DNA of 64,000 nt. Origin: Aeriscardovia aeriphila. Its GTDB lineage: Bacteria; Actinomycetota; Actinomycetes; Actinomycetales; Bifidobacteriaceae. The position numbers and the translations under genes were made by a program. Location: NCBI RefSeq assembly GCF_002259595.1, contig NZ_MWWU01000002.1:1-64000 (forward strand), written 5' to 3'. The notes beneath the pieces are model-generated. The model ran no database searches, had not been told where the DNA came from, and was given only the letters and a program-made list of their open reading frames with translations. This document shows positions 1 to 8,428 of the stretch, piece after piece (the first letter of the stretch is position 1; each line of letters starts with the position of its first letter).

Positions 1-515
<515 letters not shown>

Positions 516-674
516 CAACTCTTTTCTGTCAGTCTGCAAAACGTTGGGATGACATGGGAATGAACGTTCACCTGTATCCATGTATCGAACCTGTAGCGTA
601 GTCGTGTCCACTGTCCGGTTTTCTTACAGTCAACCTGTAAGATAAGGAAAATGTTGTGATAGTTGAATATGATT

Positions 675-793
675 TTGCGGTGGTCATAGCCCCGGGGAGA
701 CGCCCAGCCTCCATTCCGAACCTGGAAGCTAAGCCCGGGCACGGCGATGGTACTGCACTCGAGAGGGTGTGGGAGAGTAGCACGCTGCCGCAT
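675..793 (+). rRNA. 5S rRNA
   Basis: A 118-120 nt unit begins with TTGCGGTGGTCATAGC and ends with GCTGCCGCA, which pair as helix I. The internal CCATTCCGAACCTGGAAGCTAAG block is the typical bacterial 5S loop B/helix III region. It sits about 160 bp after the 23S gene and directly before a terminator hairpin, so it ends the rRNA operon. No tRNA gene is visible in the 23S-5S spacer. Confidence 0.95.
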
Positions 794-804
794 TAAACTT
801 TGTT

Positions 805-860
805 GAGGGGAGTTGAGAGCCTGCCAGGGTTGGTAGGGTTGTCTCACTCCCCTCTTTTTC
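805..860 (+). terminator. rRNA operon terminator
   Basis: GAGGGGAGT (805-813) pairs with ACTCCCCTC (846-854) around a loop that can itself fold, and is followed by TTTTT. It lies just downstream of the 5S gene. Confidence 0.8.
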
Positions 861-1251
861 ATATCCACACCATTAACAAAAAGAAAACAAGCGGGGAACG
901 TTTGCACAGAGTAGTCAGCAGTACCCAGCAATAGGCTTCAGCCGAGAGCGTGAAGGCTGATAATCTCAAGAAATGCCCAGAGGAACACGTGCGGCAACCG
1001 TTTGCAAAATGGAGCTGAACGTGGCACAATAGCTATCGAGAGGAAACATCAATGACGAAAGCCTCTCACCCTTCTCGACGATGAGAAACCGTACACTACA
1101 TCTGAAGCTGTATGAACGGCGAACATCGCCGAGAAATGCAGGCAGACAGTCTGCGAAACCTGATTGAGCGCTTGGCTTTTGGGTAATACAAGCGGGTCAG
1201 GGTTCACAATGGCTTGTCCAATGAGGGGCAATCGGAAAGGTAGGGTTCGTA
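861..1251 (+). promoter_or_regulatory. Upstream region of the sugar ABC transporter with LacI-type operator-like sites
   Basis: This 390 bp gap has no convincing gene. It holds one copy of the recurrent motif (CTGATAATCT at 957-966) and two sites resembling LacI-family operators: GCAACCGTTTGC at 994-1005, one base from a perfect palindrome with central CG, and GAACGTTTGC near 896-905. The spacing before the binding-protein gene fits sugar-responsive control, but no regulator gene is in the window. A ribosome binding site (GGAAAGG, 1232-1238) precedes the next gene. Confidence 0.45.
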
Positions 1252-2571
1252 ATGAACGCTCGTATTAAGTCAGCAATCGCTCTTGTTGCAGTCTCCAGCA
1301 TGGCGCTCGGCGCTCTGGCAGGTTGCGGTTCCAGCAACTCTAAGGGTGAGGTTTACTTCCTGAACTTCAAGCCAGAAGCTGCAAATGAATGGAAGCAACT
1401 CGCTGCTGACTACACCAAGGAAACTGGCGTTAAGGTTACCGTGCAAACTGCTGCATCTAACACTTATGAGCAGCAGCTGAAGAGCGAAATGGCCAAGAAG
1501 AACGCTCCAACCCTGTTCCAGGTCAACGGCCCAGTTGGTTATGCAACATGGAAGAAGTACATGGCTGACTTGTCCAAGTCTGAGGTCTACAACGACTTGG
1601 CCAACAAGGACGTCGCAATGAAGGATGGCAGCAAGGTTGTTGCTATTCCTTACGTCATGGAAACTTACGGCCTGATCTATAACAAGGATCTGCTCAAGAA
1701 GTACTTCGCTCTTCCTGATGCAAAGGTGAAGTCTGTTGAAGAGATTAACAGCTTCGACAAGCTCAAGGAAGTTGCCGACGGCATTCAGGCACACAAGGCA
1801 GACCTCGGCGTTGAGGGCGCTTTCACTTCCGCAGGCTTTGACGCTTCTTCTGACTGGCGCTTCAAGACCCATCTGGCAAACTTGCCACTGTACTATGAGT
1901 TCAAGCAGGACAACGTCAAGGGCCAGCCAGCAACCGTGAAGGGTACCTTCCTTCCTGAGTATAAGAAGATCTTCGACCTGTACCTGAAGGATTCCACCAC
2001 CGATCCAAAGCAGCTGTCCGGCAAGACCGGCGAGGACGCCACCTCTGAGTTCGCCACCGGCAAGGCTGTGTTCTATCAGAACGGTACCTGGGCATGGTCT
2101 GACTTGCAGAAGGCTGGTATGAAGCCAGAATCTGTGGGCATGATGCCAATTTACATTGGTGCAAAGGGCGAAGAGAAGCAGGGCTTGGCCACTGGATCTG
2201 AGAACTACTGGGCTGTGAATGCTAAGGCTTCCGAGGCCGACCAGAAGGCAACCTTGAAGTTCCTCAACTGGGTCGTCACCTCCAAGACTGGTGTTGAAGC
2301 TCTGACTCAGAAGATGGGCTTCGTTACTCCATTCAAGGCAACTCAGGACGTCAAGTCGGATAATCCATTGGTTCAGGCTGCTATCGACGATCAGAAGTCT
2401 GGTCGTACTGCTGTGTCGTGGAACTTCTCCGTCATTCCTTCTGAGAAATGGAAGAACGACCTCGGTAGCGCTCTGCTCGAGTACGCTCAGGGCACCGGCA
2501 AGTGGAATGCTGTAGAGAAGGCATTCGTTGACGGTTGGAAGACTGAATACGACGCAGCTCACAAGGGCTGA
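1252..2571 (+). CDS. Carbohydrate ABC transporter substrate-binding lipoprotein
   Basis: A 439-residue family 1 extracellular solute-binding protein (MalE-like fold). The N-terminus is a lipoprotein signal peptide with a short basic start, a hydrophobic core and the lipobox LAGC with lipidated Cys25, so the mature protein should be tethered to the outer face of the membrane. The long body with NGTWAWSDL and SENYWAVN patterns is typical of sugar binders. ATG is preceded by GGAAAGG. Two permease genes follow after a terminator and a gap, and no ATPase is encoded, so a shared MsiK-like ATPase elsewhere is likely. The sugar cannot be told from sequence; oligosaccharide is the usual ligand class. 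Confidence is high for the family and low for the substrate. Confidence 0.93.
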   Translation: MNARIKSAIALVAVSSMALGALAGCGSSNSKGEVYFLNFKPEAANEWKQLAADYTKETGVKVTVQTAASNTYEQQLKSEMAKKNAPTLFQVNGPVGYATWKKYMADLSKSEVYNDLANKDVAMKDGSKVVAIPYVMETYGLIYNKDLLKKYFALPDAKVKSVEEINSFDKLKEVADGIQAHKADLGVEGAFTSAGFDASSDWRFKTHLANLPLYYEFKQDNVKGQPATVKGTFLPEYKKIFDLYLKDSTTDPKQLSGKTGEDATSEFATGKAVFYQNGTWAWSDLQKAGMKPESVGMMPIYIGAKGEEKQGLATGSENYWAVNAKASEADQKATLKFLNWVVTSKTGVEALTQKMGFVTPFKATQDVKSDNPLVQAAIDDQKSGRTAVSWNFSVIPSEKWKNDLGSALLEYAQGTGKWNAVEKAFVDGWKTEYDAAHKG

Positions 2572-3017
2572 GGCTAGGGCTGAGGTAAAGCTCGAGCCTG
2601 GGTGGCGCTCTCGGTATGCGAGGGCTTCGATCTCAGGACTTGAGATTATCAGCGTGAGTTCGCCATCGGCGAGCTCTACGAAAGCACTGCGGTAACTGTA
2701 AAGCAAGGCCGGTTGCCGCAGTGTCGTTCACCAAAGGGGCCGGGCCAAATCCGGCCCCTCTTTACTCTTCACTTGAGAGAACTTATTCTGAACGGCCCTG
2801 TACAGGAGATCATTCACAACTGCTCTTCGCGCAACGCATATTCACGTCACACCGGAGAAAAAGCTATCCTGTGAGAAGGAGCACTGACGCTCCGTACGCT
2901 CAGCGTTCAGAACACTCATGCAATCAAAGAAGATTGCACAGCAATTGTCAGCGAGCGCCGCTGCCGGCGCGACGAACAATTGCATAAGGCACAGCAATCG
3001 GAAAGGAGTGAGCCGAA
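2572..3017 (+). other. 446 bp gap between binding protein and permease genes
   Basis: This gap contains a recurrent-motif copy (AGATTATCAG, 2643-2652), the terminator at 2736-2764, and an inverted repeat GCAATTGT ... ACAATTGC near 2940-2985 that encloses a GC-rich segment able to fold (CGCCGCTGCCGGCG). The latter could be an operator or an mRNA hairpin ahead of the permease. GGAAAGGAG (2999-3007) is the ribosome binding site of the next gene. No protein-coding gene is supported. Confidence 0.5.
2736..2764 (+). terminator. Terminator between binding protein and permeases
   Basis: GGGGCCGG (2736-2743) pairs with CCGGCCCC (2751-2758), followed by TCTTT. It would lower read-through into the permease genes and so give more binding protein than permease. 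Confidence 0.85.
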
Positions 3018-3872
3018 ATGACGAATACCGTAGGCAAGGCAATTCGCAAATGGGGATGGCTATTCGCACTTCCTACCTTCGCAGCCTTCTGCATCGGCTT
3101 TATCGTGCCGTTCATTTTCGGCATTTACCTGAGTTTTATGGACTTCACTACAGTGACCGATGCCACTCCTGTGGGCTTGGCTAACTATAAGGAAGCCCTC
3201 AGTGACCCAGAGTTCTGGCGAGCATTAGGCACGACAGTGCTGTTCACTATTGTCACCACGATCATCATCAATGTCATTGGTTTTGCCATTGCATACATGT
3301 TGACGAAGGCAATTAAGGGTTCAACTCTGTTCCGCTCTGTGTTCTTCATGCCAAACCTCATCGGCGGCATTATTTTGGGTTATGTGTGGCAGCTGCTGCT
3401 CAACGGTGTGCTGTCCAAGTGGGGAGCTTCCCTCACCTTCTCCGAAAAGTATGGCTTCTGGGGCTTGGTAATCTTGGTGTCCTGGCAGCAAATTGGCTAT
3501 ATGATGATCATCTACATCGCTGGCCTCCAAGCTGTTCCGAGCGACATCATTGAGGCTGCTCAGGTCGATGGTGCAACTGGCCCGCAGCGCCTGTTCCAAG
3601 TGATTTTGCCAATGATGATGCCAACAATCACTGTGTGCACCTTCCTCACCGTCACGAATGGCTTCAAGCTTTATGATCAGAACTTGGCTTTGACCAACGG
3701 TGCTCCTTCGAATAAGTCCGAGTTGGTGGCACTCAACATCTTCCGTACCTTCTACGGCCGCGTTGGCTATGAAGGTGTTGGCCAGGCTAAGGCAGTCGTG
3801 TTCTTCCTTATTGTGGCAGCAGTCGCGCTGATCCAGAATAAGCTGACAACGAGCAAGGAGGTGGAAGTATGA
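3018..3872 (+). CDS. Sugar ABC transporter permease, MalF type
   Basis: A 284-residue inner-membrane permease with six predicted transmembrane segments, the first near residues 15-37. The cytoplasmic EAA loop is clear (EAAQVDGATGPQRLFQVILP, roughly residues 174-193) and would dock onto the ATPase. The strong Shine-Dalgarno GGAAAGGAG supports this ATG. The gene overlaps the following permease by four bases (ATGA), indicating translational coupling. With the upstream lipoprotein and the downstream MalG-like permease it forms an importer whose ATPase is missing from the locus. Confidence 0.93.
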   Translation: MTNTVGKAIRKWGWLFALPTFAAFCIGFIVPFIFGIYLSFMDFTTVTDATPVGLANYKEALSDPEFWRALGTTVLFTIVTTIIINVIGFAIAYMLTKAIKGSTLFRSVFFMPNLIGGIILGYVWQLLLNGVLSKWGASLTFSEKYGFWGLVILVSWQQIGYMMIIYIAGLQAVPSDIIEAAQVDGATGPQRLFQVILPMMMPTITVCTFLTVTNGFKLYDQNLALTNGAPSNKSELVALNIFRTFYGRVGYEGVGQAKAVVFFLIVAAVALIQNKLTTSKEVEV

Positions 3873-4726
3873 ACGTGAATGAAACTCGTCACCCGAAGTT
3901 CTGGACGGTCTTCTTCTCTATTCTCTCGCTTTTGTGGGTGTACCCACTGATCCTGGTGTTGATCAACTCCTTTAAGAAGAAGATCTTTATTTCTGCTAAT
4001 CCGTTCTCTTTGCCAAGCGGTTCGGTGTCGAACCCGAAGGATACGGCAGCAGGACTGCAAAATTATACGGTCGGTATTCAGCGTACAGACTTCTTTAGCT
4101 CCTTCCTGTGGTCGTTGGTCATCACTGTGGGTGCTGTTGCTCTGATCTTGCTGTGCTGCTCGATGTGTGCATGGTGGATTGTTCGCGTGAACAATTGGGC
4201 TGCACGTTTGCTGTACACGCTCTTCTTGTTCAACATGATCGTTCCTTTCCAGATGGTGATGTTCACTTTGTCGAATATCACTGATCAGTTGGGCTTGGCA
4301 ACTCCGTGGGGCTTGTGGATCATTTACCTGGGCTTCGGCGCTGGTCTTGCAGTCTTCATTTTCACTGGTACGGTGAAGGGCATTCCTCAGTCGCTGGAAG
4401 AGTCGGCAATGATCGATGGTGCTAATGTTCCGCAAATCTTCTTCCAGATTGTGGTGCCTATTATGAAGCCATCGATTGTTTCTGTTGGCATTCTGGAGAC
4501 CATGTGGATTTGGAACGACTACCTGCTGCCGTACCTGACCCTCGACCTCAACAAGTACAAGACCATCCCGATCGCCGTACAGTATTTGCGCGGCGGTTAC
4601 GGCTCGATTGATATGGGCGCTATGATGGGCTGCTTGGTGCTCGCCATCATCCCGATCGTCTTATTCTACGTGGTGTGCCAGAAGTACATCGTTAAGGGTG
4701 TTCTCGCCGGCGCCGTGAAGGGCTGA
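3869..4726 (+). CDS. Sugar ABC transporter permease, MalG type
   Basis: A 285-residue partner permease. The first membrane segment is near residues 12-32, and the EAA loop (EESAMIDGANVPQIFFQIVVP) is in the second half, as in MalG-family proteins. The start codon overlaps the stop of the first permease by four bases. A motif copy and a strong terminator follow, closing the transcript. The two permeases are expected to form a heterodimeric channel for the sugar delivered by the lipoprotein. Confidence 0.93.
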   Translation: MNVNETRHPKFWTVFFSILSLLWVYPLILVLINSFKKKIFISANPFSLPSGSVSNPKDTAAGLQNYTVGIQRTDFFSSFLWSLVITVGAVALILLCCSMCAWWIVRVNNWAARLLYTLFLFNMIVPFQMVMFTLSNITDQLGLATPWGLWIIYLGFGAGLAVFIFTGTVKGIPQSLEESAMIDGANVPQIFFQIVVPIMKPSIVSVGILETMWIWNDYLLPYLTLDLNKYKTIPIAVQYLRGGYGSIDMGAMMGCLVLAIIPIVLFYVVCQKYIVKGVLAGAVKG

Positions 4727-4790
4727 CGAATTTCCCGAGATTATCAGCGCGCGTTCATCGCGTCTGATCCGCATTGATTGTGCTAGCTCA

Positions 4791-4813
4791 AGGGCCGCGT
4801 TTGCGGCCCTTTT
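4791..4813 (+). terminator. Terminator after the permease genes
   Basis: AGGGCCGC (4791-4798) and GCGGCCCT (4803-4810) form a tight stem with a four-base loop, followed by TTTT. Confidence 0.88.
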
Positions 4814-4926
4814 GCGTTATGCTAGCCTGTGCATGTAGCCGGGCATGCTTGCGCATGCAACCGGCTTCCACCCGCCCGCTGCCCGCAAGAGCGCGCCGCC
4901 CGCCTGTGCTCGCTGTGCTAGCTTGC

Positions 4927-5002
4927 GCTCGCACGGTCTGCGCCAGCTCGCACGGTCTGCGCCAGCTCGCACGGTCTGCGCCAGCTCGCACGGTCTGCGC
5001 CG
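4927..5002 (+). repeat. Four tandem copies of a 19 bp repeat
   Basis: The unit GCTCGCACGGTCTGCGCCA occurs at 4927-4945, 4946-4964, 4965-4983 and 4984-5002; the first three are identical and the last differs only in its final base. It lies in the 300 bp gap just upstream of the DUF624 gene, between its ribosome binding site and the preceding terminator. There are no spacers, so it is not a CRISPR. Such identical copies are likely to vary in number between strains. Confidence 0.95.
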
Positions 5003-5027
5003 CTCCGTATTCGTCTGAAGGAGAGTT

Positions 5028-5654
5028 ATGAACCCTTTCAACCCGAACAACAAGTTCATGCAGCTTCTCTCCCAAGTGATTGACGCACTGGGGACGAATA
5101 TCCTGCTCGTGCTCACGAGTATTCCGGTGATGACGATCGGCGCATCGCTCACTGCTGCGCATGATGTTGTGCGTCGTCAGCAGAGGGGAGAGGGGCACCT
5201 CACTCGCGCGTATTTCCGCGCTTTCCGTCGCAATTTTGTTCAGGCGAGCCAAATTTGGCTCGTGTTTTTGGTAGCTGGTGGCTTGCTTGCAGCGAGCTGG
5301 CTGTACGCTCCAGCGAGCTTGGCTGTGCTTGTTCTCCAGATTTTTGTCGCGCTCATTCTTGTCGTGGGTTTTGAATGGGCGTTCTACCTGCAGTCGCGCT
5401 TTGCCAACCCGACGGCTCTCACCTTGCGTAACGCTTGGATTTTCGCCGTTTCCCACATTGGCGTCACGCTGTTATTGGTTGCTTTCGACGCAGCATTTCT
5501 CGCGATCATTATTGCCGCATGGTTCTACTGGCCGCAATCCGAATTCCTGATTCTGCTGCTGGGTTACGGCTCGCTGTTACACGCGCATCTGCCCTTGCTC
5601 GAGTATGCGATGCGCCAGTATTTGCCGCACGACAAGCGCGAAGAAGATCAGTAG
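5028..5654 (+). CDS. DUF624 (YesL-like) membrane protein
   Basis: A 208-residue polytopic membrane protein. The N-terminal pattern (MNPFNPNNKFMQ, then a hydrophobic segment with TNILLVLTSIPVMTIGAS) followed by the charged stretch with RAYFRAFRRNFVQA is characteristic of the YesL/DUF624 family. Family members are commonly encoded beside carbohydrate ABC importers, as here. The function is not established; a role with the importer is inferred from context only. GAAGGAG seven bases before ATG supports the start. Four to five membrane segments are expected. Confidence 0.85.
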   Translation: MNPFNPNNKFMQLLSQVIDALGTNILLVLTSIPVMTIGASLTAAHDVVRRQQRGEGHLTRAYFRAFRRNFVQASQIWLVFLVAGGLLAASWLYAPASLAVLVLQIFVALILVVGFEWAFYLQSRFANPTALTLRNAWIFAVSHIGVTLLLVAFDAAFLAIIIAAWFYWPQSEFLILLLGYGSLLHAHLPLLEYAMRQYLPHDKREEDQ

Positions 5655-5704
5655 CGCGCCCGTACCGCGCGCAACCTCAGCTCGCGCGCCTGCACCGCGC
5701 GCAC

Positions 5705-8146
5705 CTACACTCCCGTGGTCACGGCCTTGCGCTTGCCCTGCGAATTCTCGCGCACGCGCACAGCGAACAAATCCACCAGCACGAAGGCGGCCATCACCGC
5801 AATGCCAATCATGTGTCGGTCAAAGTTGTTCGCCGGCGCCAAAACCATCACGCCCATCTGGGCCAACAGAGGCAACATCCAGATCAGCGAGAGCTTCCTT
5901 CTCAACCGCATTTGCACGCAGAAGGCGAGCAGCGTGATAATCACCCACGTGTTGCCATGAGCCAGCCAGCCGAGCACCGGGGTTGCGCTGAAATCTTGAA
6001 TCGCGTTATCCACCGCCGTTCTCACCGGTGACTTGCAAAACTCCTCGTCATGGCCCATCACTTCACACAGAGAGCGGTTCGTCACATAGTAGATCAGTGG
6101 CACATACGGCTCGTCGGTGATGTCGAAATAGCCGTAGAATTCGGCGATAAACGCATCGATAGCAATCAGCGGGCTGGACTTCACGGTCTGCCACCACAGC
6201 TTGTTGAAATTCTTCATCTGGGCAGCGCTGACCGTACGCCACCGGTAAGTTTCCGGCTTTGGAAGAAGCTCCGAAATGCTAATCCAGGTTTGGTCCTTCC
6301 TGTTATCCCACCAATAGGAGCCCGTGTTGATATGCGTTCCTGACGACTTCACATAGTCGGCGTCGTCGGGGAAATAGTTGTGGCTCATCGCGTCGAGGTC
6401 GAAAATCTCCGCGAGCTCACGCTTGGTTTGCGCCGGTATCGCACGCGGGTTTCGCTGGTACACCCTGGCAATCTGTTGAAGCTGAACAGCCTTACCCTCA
6501 ATAGGGTCGGAGTCAGTGGCGAGGCCTGAGCGGTACATGCCGGTCAAAAAACCCTCAAAGATTACCACTGGAATGACCAGGCACAGAATGGTTTTGATTT
6601 TGAGCTTCCACGCCATCATCGAGAAGAGGACGACCACCACTTCAATCGCCATCAGATACAGAGCGTACTTCACCGAGATCAGCGAAAGCAGGGTGCTGAT
6701 AAACAAGCCCACCCACAGCTTGTAATCGGAATGCTTGCGCGTGCCAGCCAGGCCAATACGCGAGATTTCCACCAAAATGGAGCACCACCAGGCGGACGCA
6801 AAGCCAAAGAGCGGGGATTTCGTGAGCTCAATGGTGGAGAGCGTCACCATCGGGGAGAGCCAGAGAATTCCCATGGCGATGCTGCGGCCGCGGAAGCCGA
6901 GCAGCGGGTGAAGCCTGACCAAGCGCGCAACAATCGAGGCGCAGACGAAGGCGGCGAAAATGTACTGCAAAACGCTCAACACGACGACTGCGGGCACGAC
7001 GGTTTTAAACAGCGAGTAGGAGAGATTCCACATGCCGCCGTAAAAAAGCGTGAGCAGCAGATTGTGCTGGTTGGACAGGAAAACCGTGTGGTTGCGAGGA
7101 AGCAGATAGTGGGCGATCGGGTAGACGTCGAACTGGGTGAAGCCCGAAACCGGCGCCGGCTTTCCTTGCAAGTTGTTGAGGAAGTTGTGCATCTCGGTGG
7201 ATTGGGCGAGAATGTCGTAGCCAAAAGCTGTGACGAAGATGAGCGGCACCCACACCCAGCCGATGAAGAAGAACCAGAACAGCGTCGACTGCTTGCTTGA
7301 CAGTTTGAGAATAAAGCTCGGGTAGGCGCGAGCCACGCGGTGAAGGCGCGGGCGTACCTGGTGGCGCCAGAAGTGGCGTAGCGCGTGGACGGCTACTTGC
7401 AACTTGTCGATAAAAGATTTCCAGGACGGGTGATTGCGCAAGAAGCGCTGAGACGCGGAATCGAGTTCCTCATCAGCGGCTTCGTCCTGCTCGCGCAAGC
7501 TGTTTACATATGCGTCTTCGTCGAAATCGTCACCGCGGCTTAAGGCTGCGTGGCGAGCGGCGATGAGCTCGAGCGCTTGGTCAGGTGTGAGGGCGTCAGC
7601 GGGTGCGGTCGCTGTGGTTGCTTTGCTCGCTGCGATGGTTGCGCTCGCGGTGGTTGCGGCGATATCAGCGCCCGCAACCATCTTCGCGCCGGCCTCTACA
7701 GCAGCGTCCGCAGCTGAGGTTGGCGCAGAGGGGGTAGGGGCGGAAGCAGGCGATGAAGCGGACTGATAATCTGGAGAAGAAGTGCTGGAGAGAGGGAAAA
7801 AGCCGAGCCAACTATCGGGCTGGCCAGTGATCGCCAAGTGCGTGCGGTAACGAATGAGAGCGGTTGCGACGATGATGAGCGACCAATAAATAAGGCTTGC
7901 GATGAGGAAAGTCAGAGCGTTGCCGAAGCCGAAAACCGAGAGCGACAGGTTCGCGCGGTAAATCGGGCCGACGGAGGTGCAAAAGCCTAAAAAGAGCGCG
8001 ACAACGACGGTGAGTATGCGGGCGAAAACGGGGGCCGCGTGGTACTCGTCACGGTGAATTCGCAGGAACCAAGTAACCCAGGTGCGCGTGTGAGCAGTGA
8101 TGACGCTCGCCACACGGCGAGAATTCTGGGTGATCTGCTCTTTCAT
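5705..8146 (-). CDS. Large polytopic membrane protein, DUF6020-like
   Basis: An 813-residue membrane protein read on the minus strand from an ATG with the strong site AGGAGGTTTC. Two N-terminal membrane segments (about residues 40-62 and 75-100) are followed by a low-complexity Ala/Thr/Ser-rich hydrophilic stretch (about 120-220) and then eight or more further membrane segments. The C-terminal PANNFDRH/IGIAVMAAF pattern resembles bacterial DUF6020 proteins, themselves reminiscent of membrane glycosyltransferases or polymer ligases; I recognise the layout but am not certain of the family. The recurrent motif lies inside the gene at 7763-7772, where it encodes part of SPDYQS. The gene converges on the DUF624 gene with only about 50 bp between. 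Confidence 0.7.
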   Translation of the reverse strand: MKEQITQNSRRVASVITAHTRTWVTWFLRIHRDEYHAAPVFARILTVVVALFLGFCTSVGPIYRANLSLSVFGFGNALTFLIASLIYWSLIIVATALIRYRTHLAITGQPDSWLGFFPLSSTSSPDYQSASSPASAPTPSAPTSAADAAVEAGAKMVAGADIAATTASATIAASKATTATAPADALTPDQALELIAARHAALSRGDDFDEDAYVNSLREQDEAADEELDSASQRFLRNHPSWKSFIDKLQVAVHALRHFWRHQVRPRLHRVARAYPSFILKLSSKQSTLFWFFFIGWVWVPLIFVTAFGYDILAQSTEMHNFLNNLQGKPAPVSGFTQFDVYPIAHYLLPRNHTVFLSNQHNLLLTLFYGGMWNLSYSLFKTVVPAVVVLSVLQYIFAAFVCASIVARLVRLHPLLGFRGRSIAMGILWLSPMVTLSTIELTKSPLFGFASAWWCSILVEISRIGLAGTRKHSDYKLWVGLFISTLLSLISVKYALYLMAIEVVVVLFSMMAWKLKIKTILCLVIPVVIFEGFLTGMYRSGLATDSDPIEGKAVQLQQIARVYQRNPRAIPAQTKRELAEIFDLDAMSHNYFPDDADYVKSSGTHINTGSYWWDNRKDQTWISISELLPKPETYRWRTVSAAQMKNFNKLWWQTVKSSPLIAIDAFIAEFYGYFDITDEPYVPLIYYVTNRSLCEVMGHDEEFCKSPVRTAVDNAIQDFSATPVLGWLAHGNTWVIITLLAFCVQMRLRRKLSLIWMLPLLAQMGVMVLAPANNFDRHMIGIAVMAAFVLVDLFAVRVRENSQGKRKAVTTGV

Positions 8147-8204
8147 GAAACCTCCTCAACGCTACTAGTTTATGGCGTTGCGCCCCGATTAGCCACTCAT
8201 GCGA

Positions 8205-8252
8205 ATGCGGTTGTCGATGCGGTTGTCGGCGCGGTTGTTAATGCGGTTGTAG
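8205..8252 (+). repeat. Four tandem copies of a 12 bp repeat
   Basis: The unit ATGCGGTTGTCG is present twice exactly (8205-8216, 8217-8228) and twice with small changes (8229-8240, 8241-8252). It lies in the 280 bp gap between the divergent membrane-protein gene and the MFS exporter gene, so it could affect promoter spacing. Confidence 0.85.
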
Positions 8253-8428
8253 AGGTCGCGATACACTCACCAAGGCGGCGAAAGCTCCTACAGCTCAGGC
8301 TGTGCAAGGTAACGGAAGACCTGCGCAAGCTCAAGCGCGAGTGGCGAAAGCCTGGTACGGCGCATATGCGCAGGACGAGACGCTGATGCAGTGCACGGCG
8401 CGCACAGCGTAAGGAAGAGGTATACAGC

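Noticed and set aside
516-674. tRNA or other small gene in the 23S-5S spacer
   Set aside because: No cloverleaf can be drawn and no ORF with a ribosome binding site is present.
1270-2706. Long minus-strand reading frame of 478 codons opposite the binding-protein gene
   Set aside because: It is a shadow of the plus-strand lipoprotein gene, has no ribosome binding site and no domain pattern.
4927-5002. CRISPR-like array
   Set aside because: The four 19 bp units are directly adjacent with no spacers and no cas genes are near.
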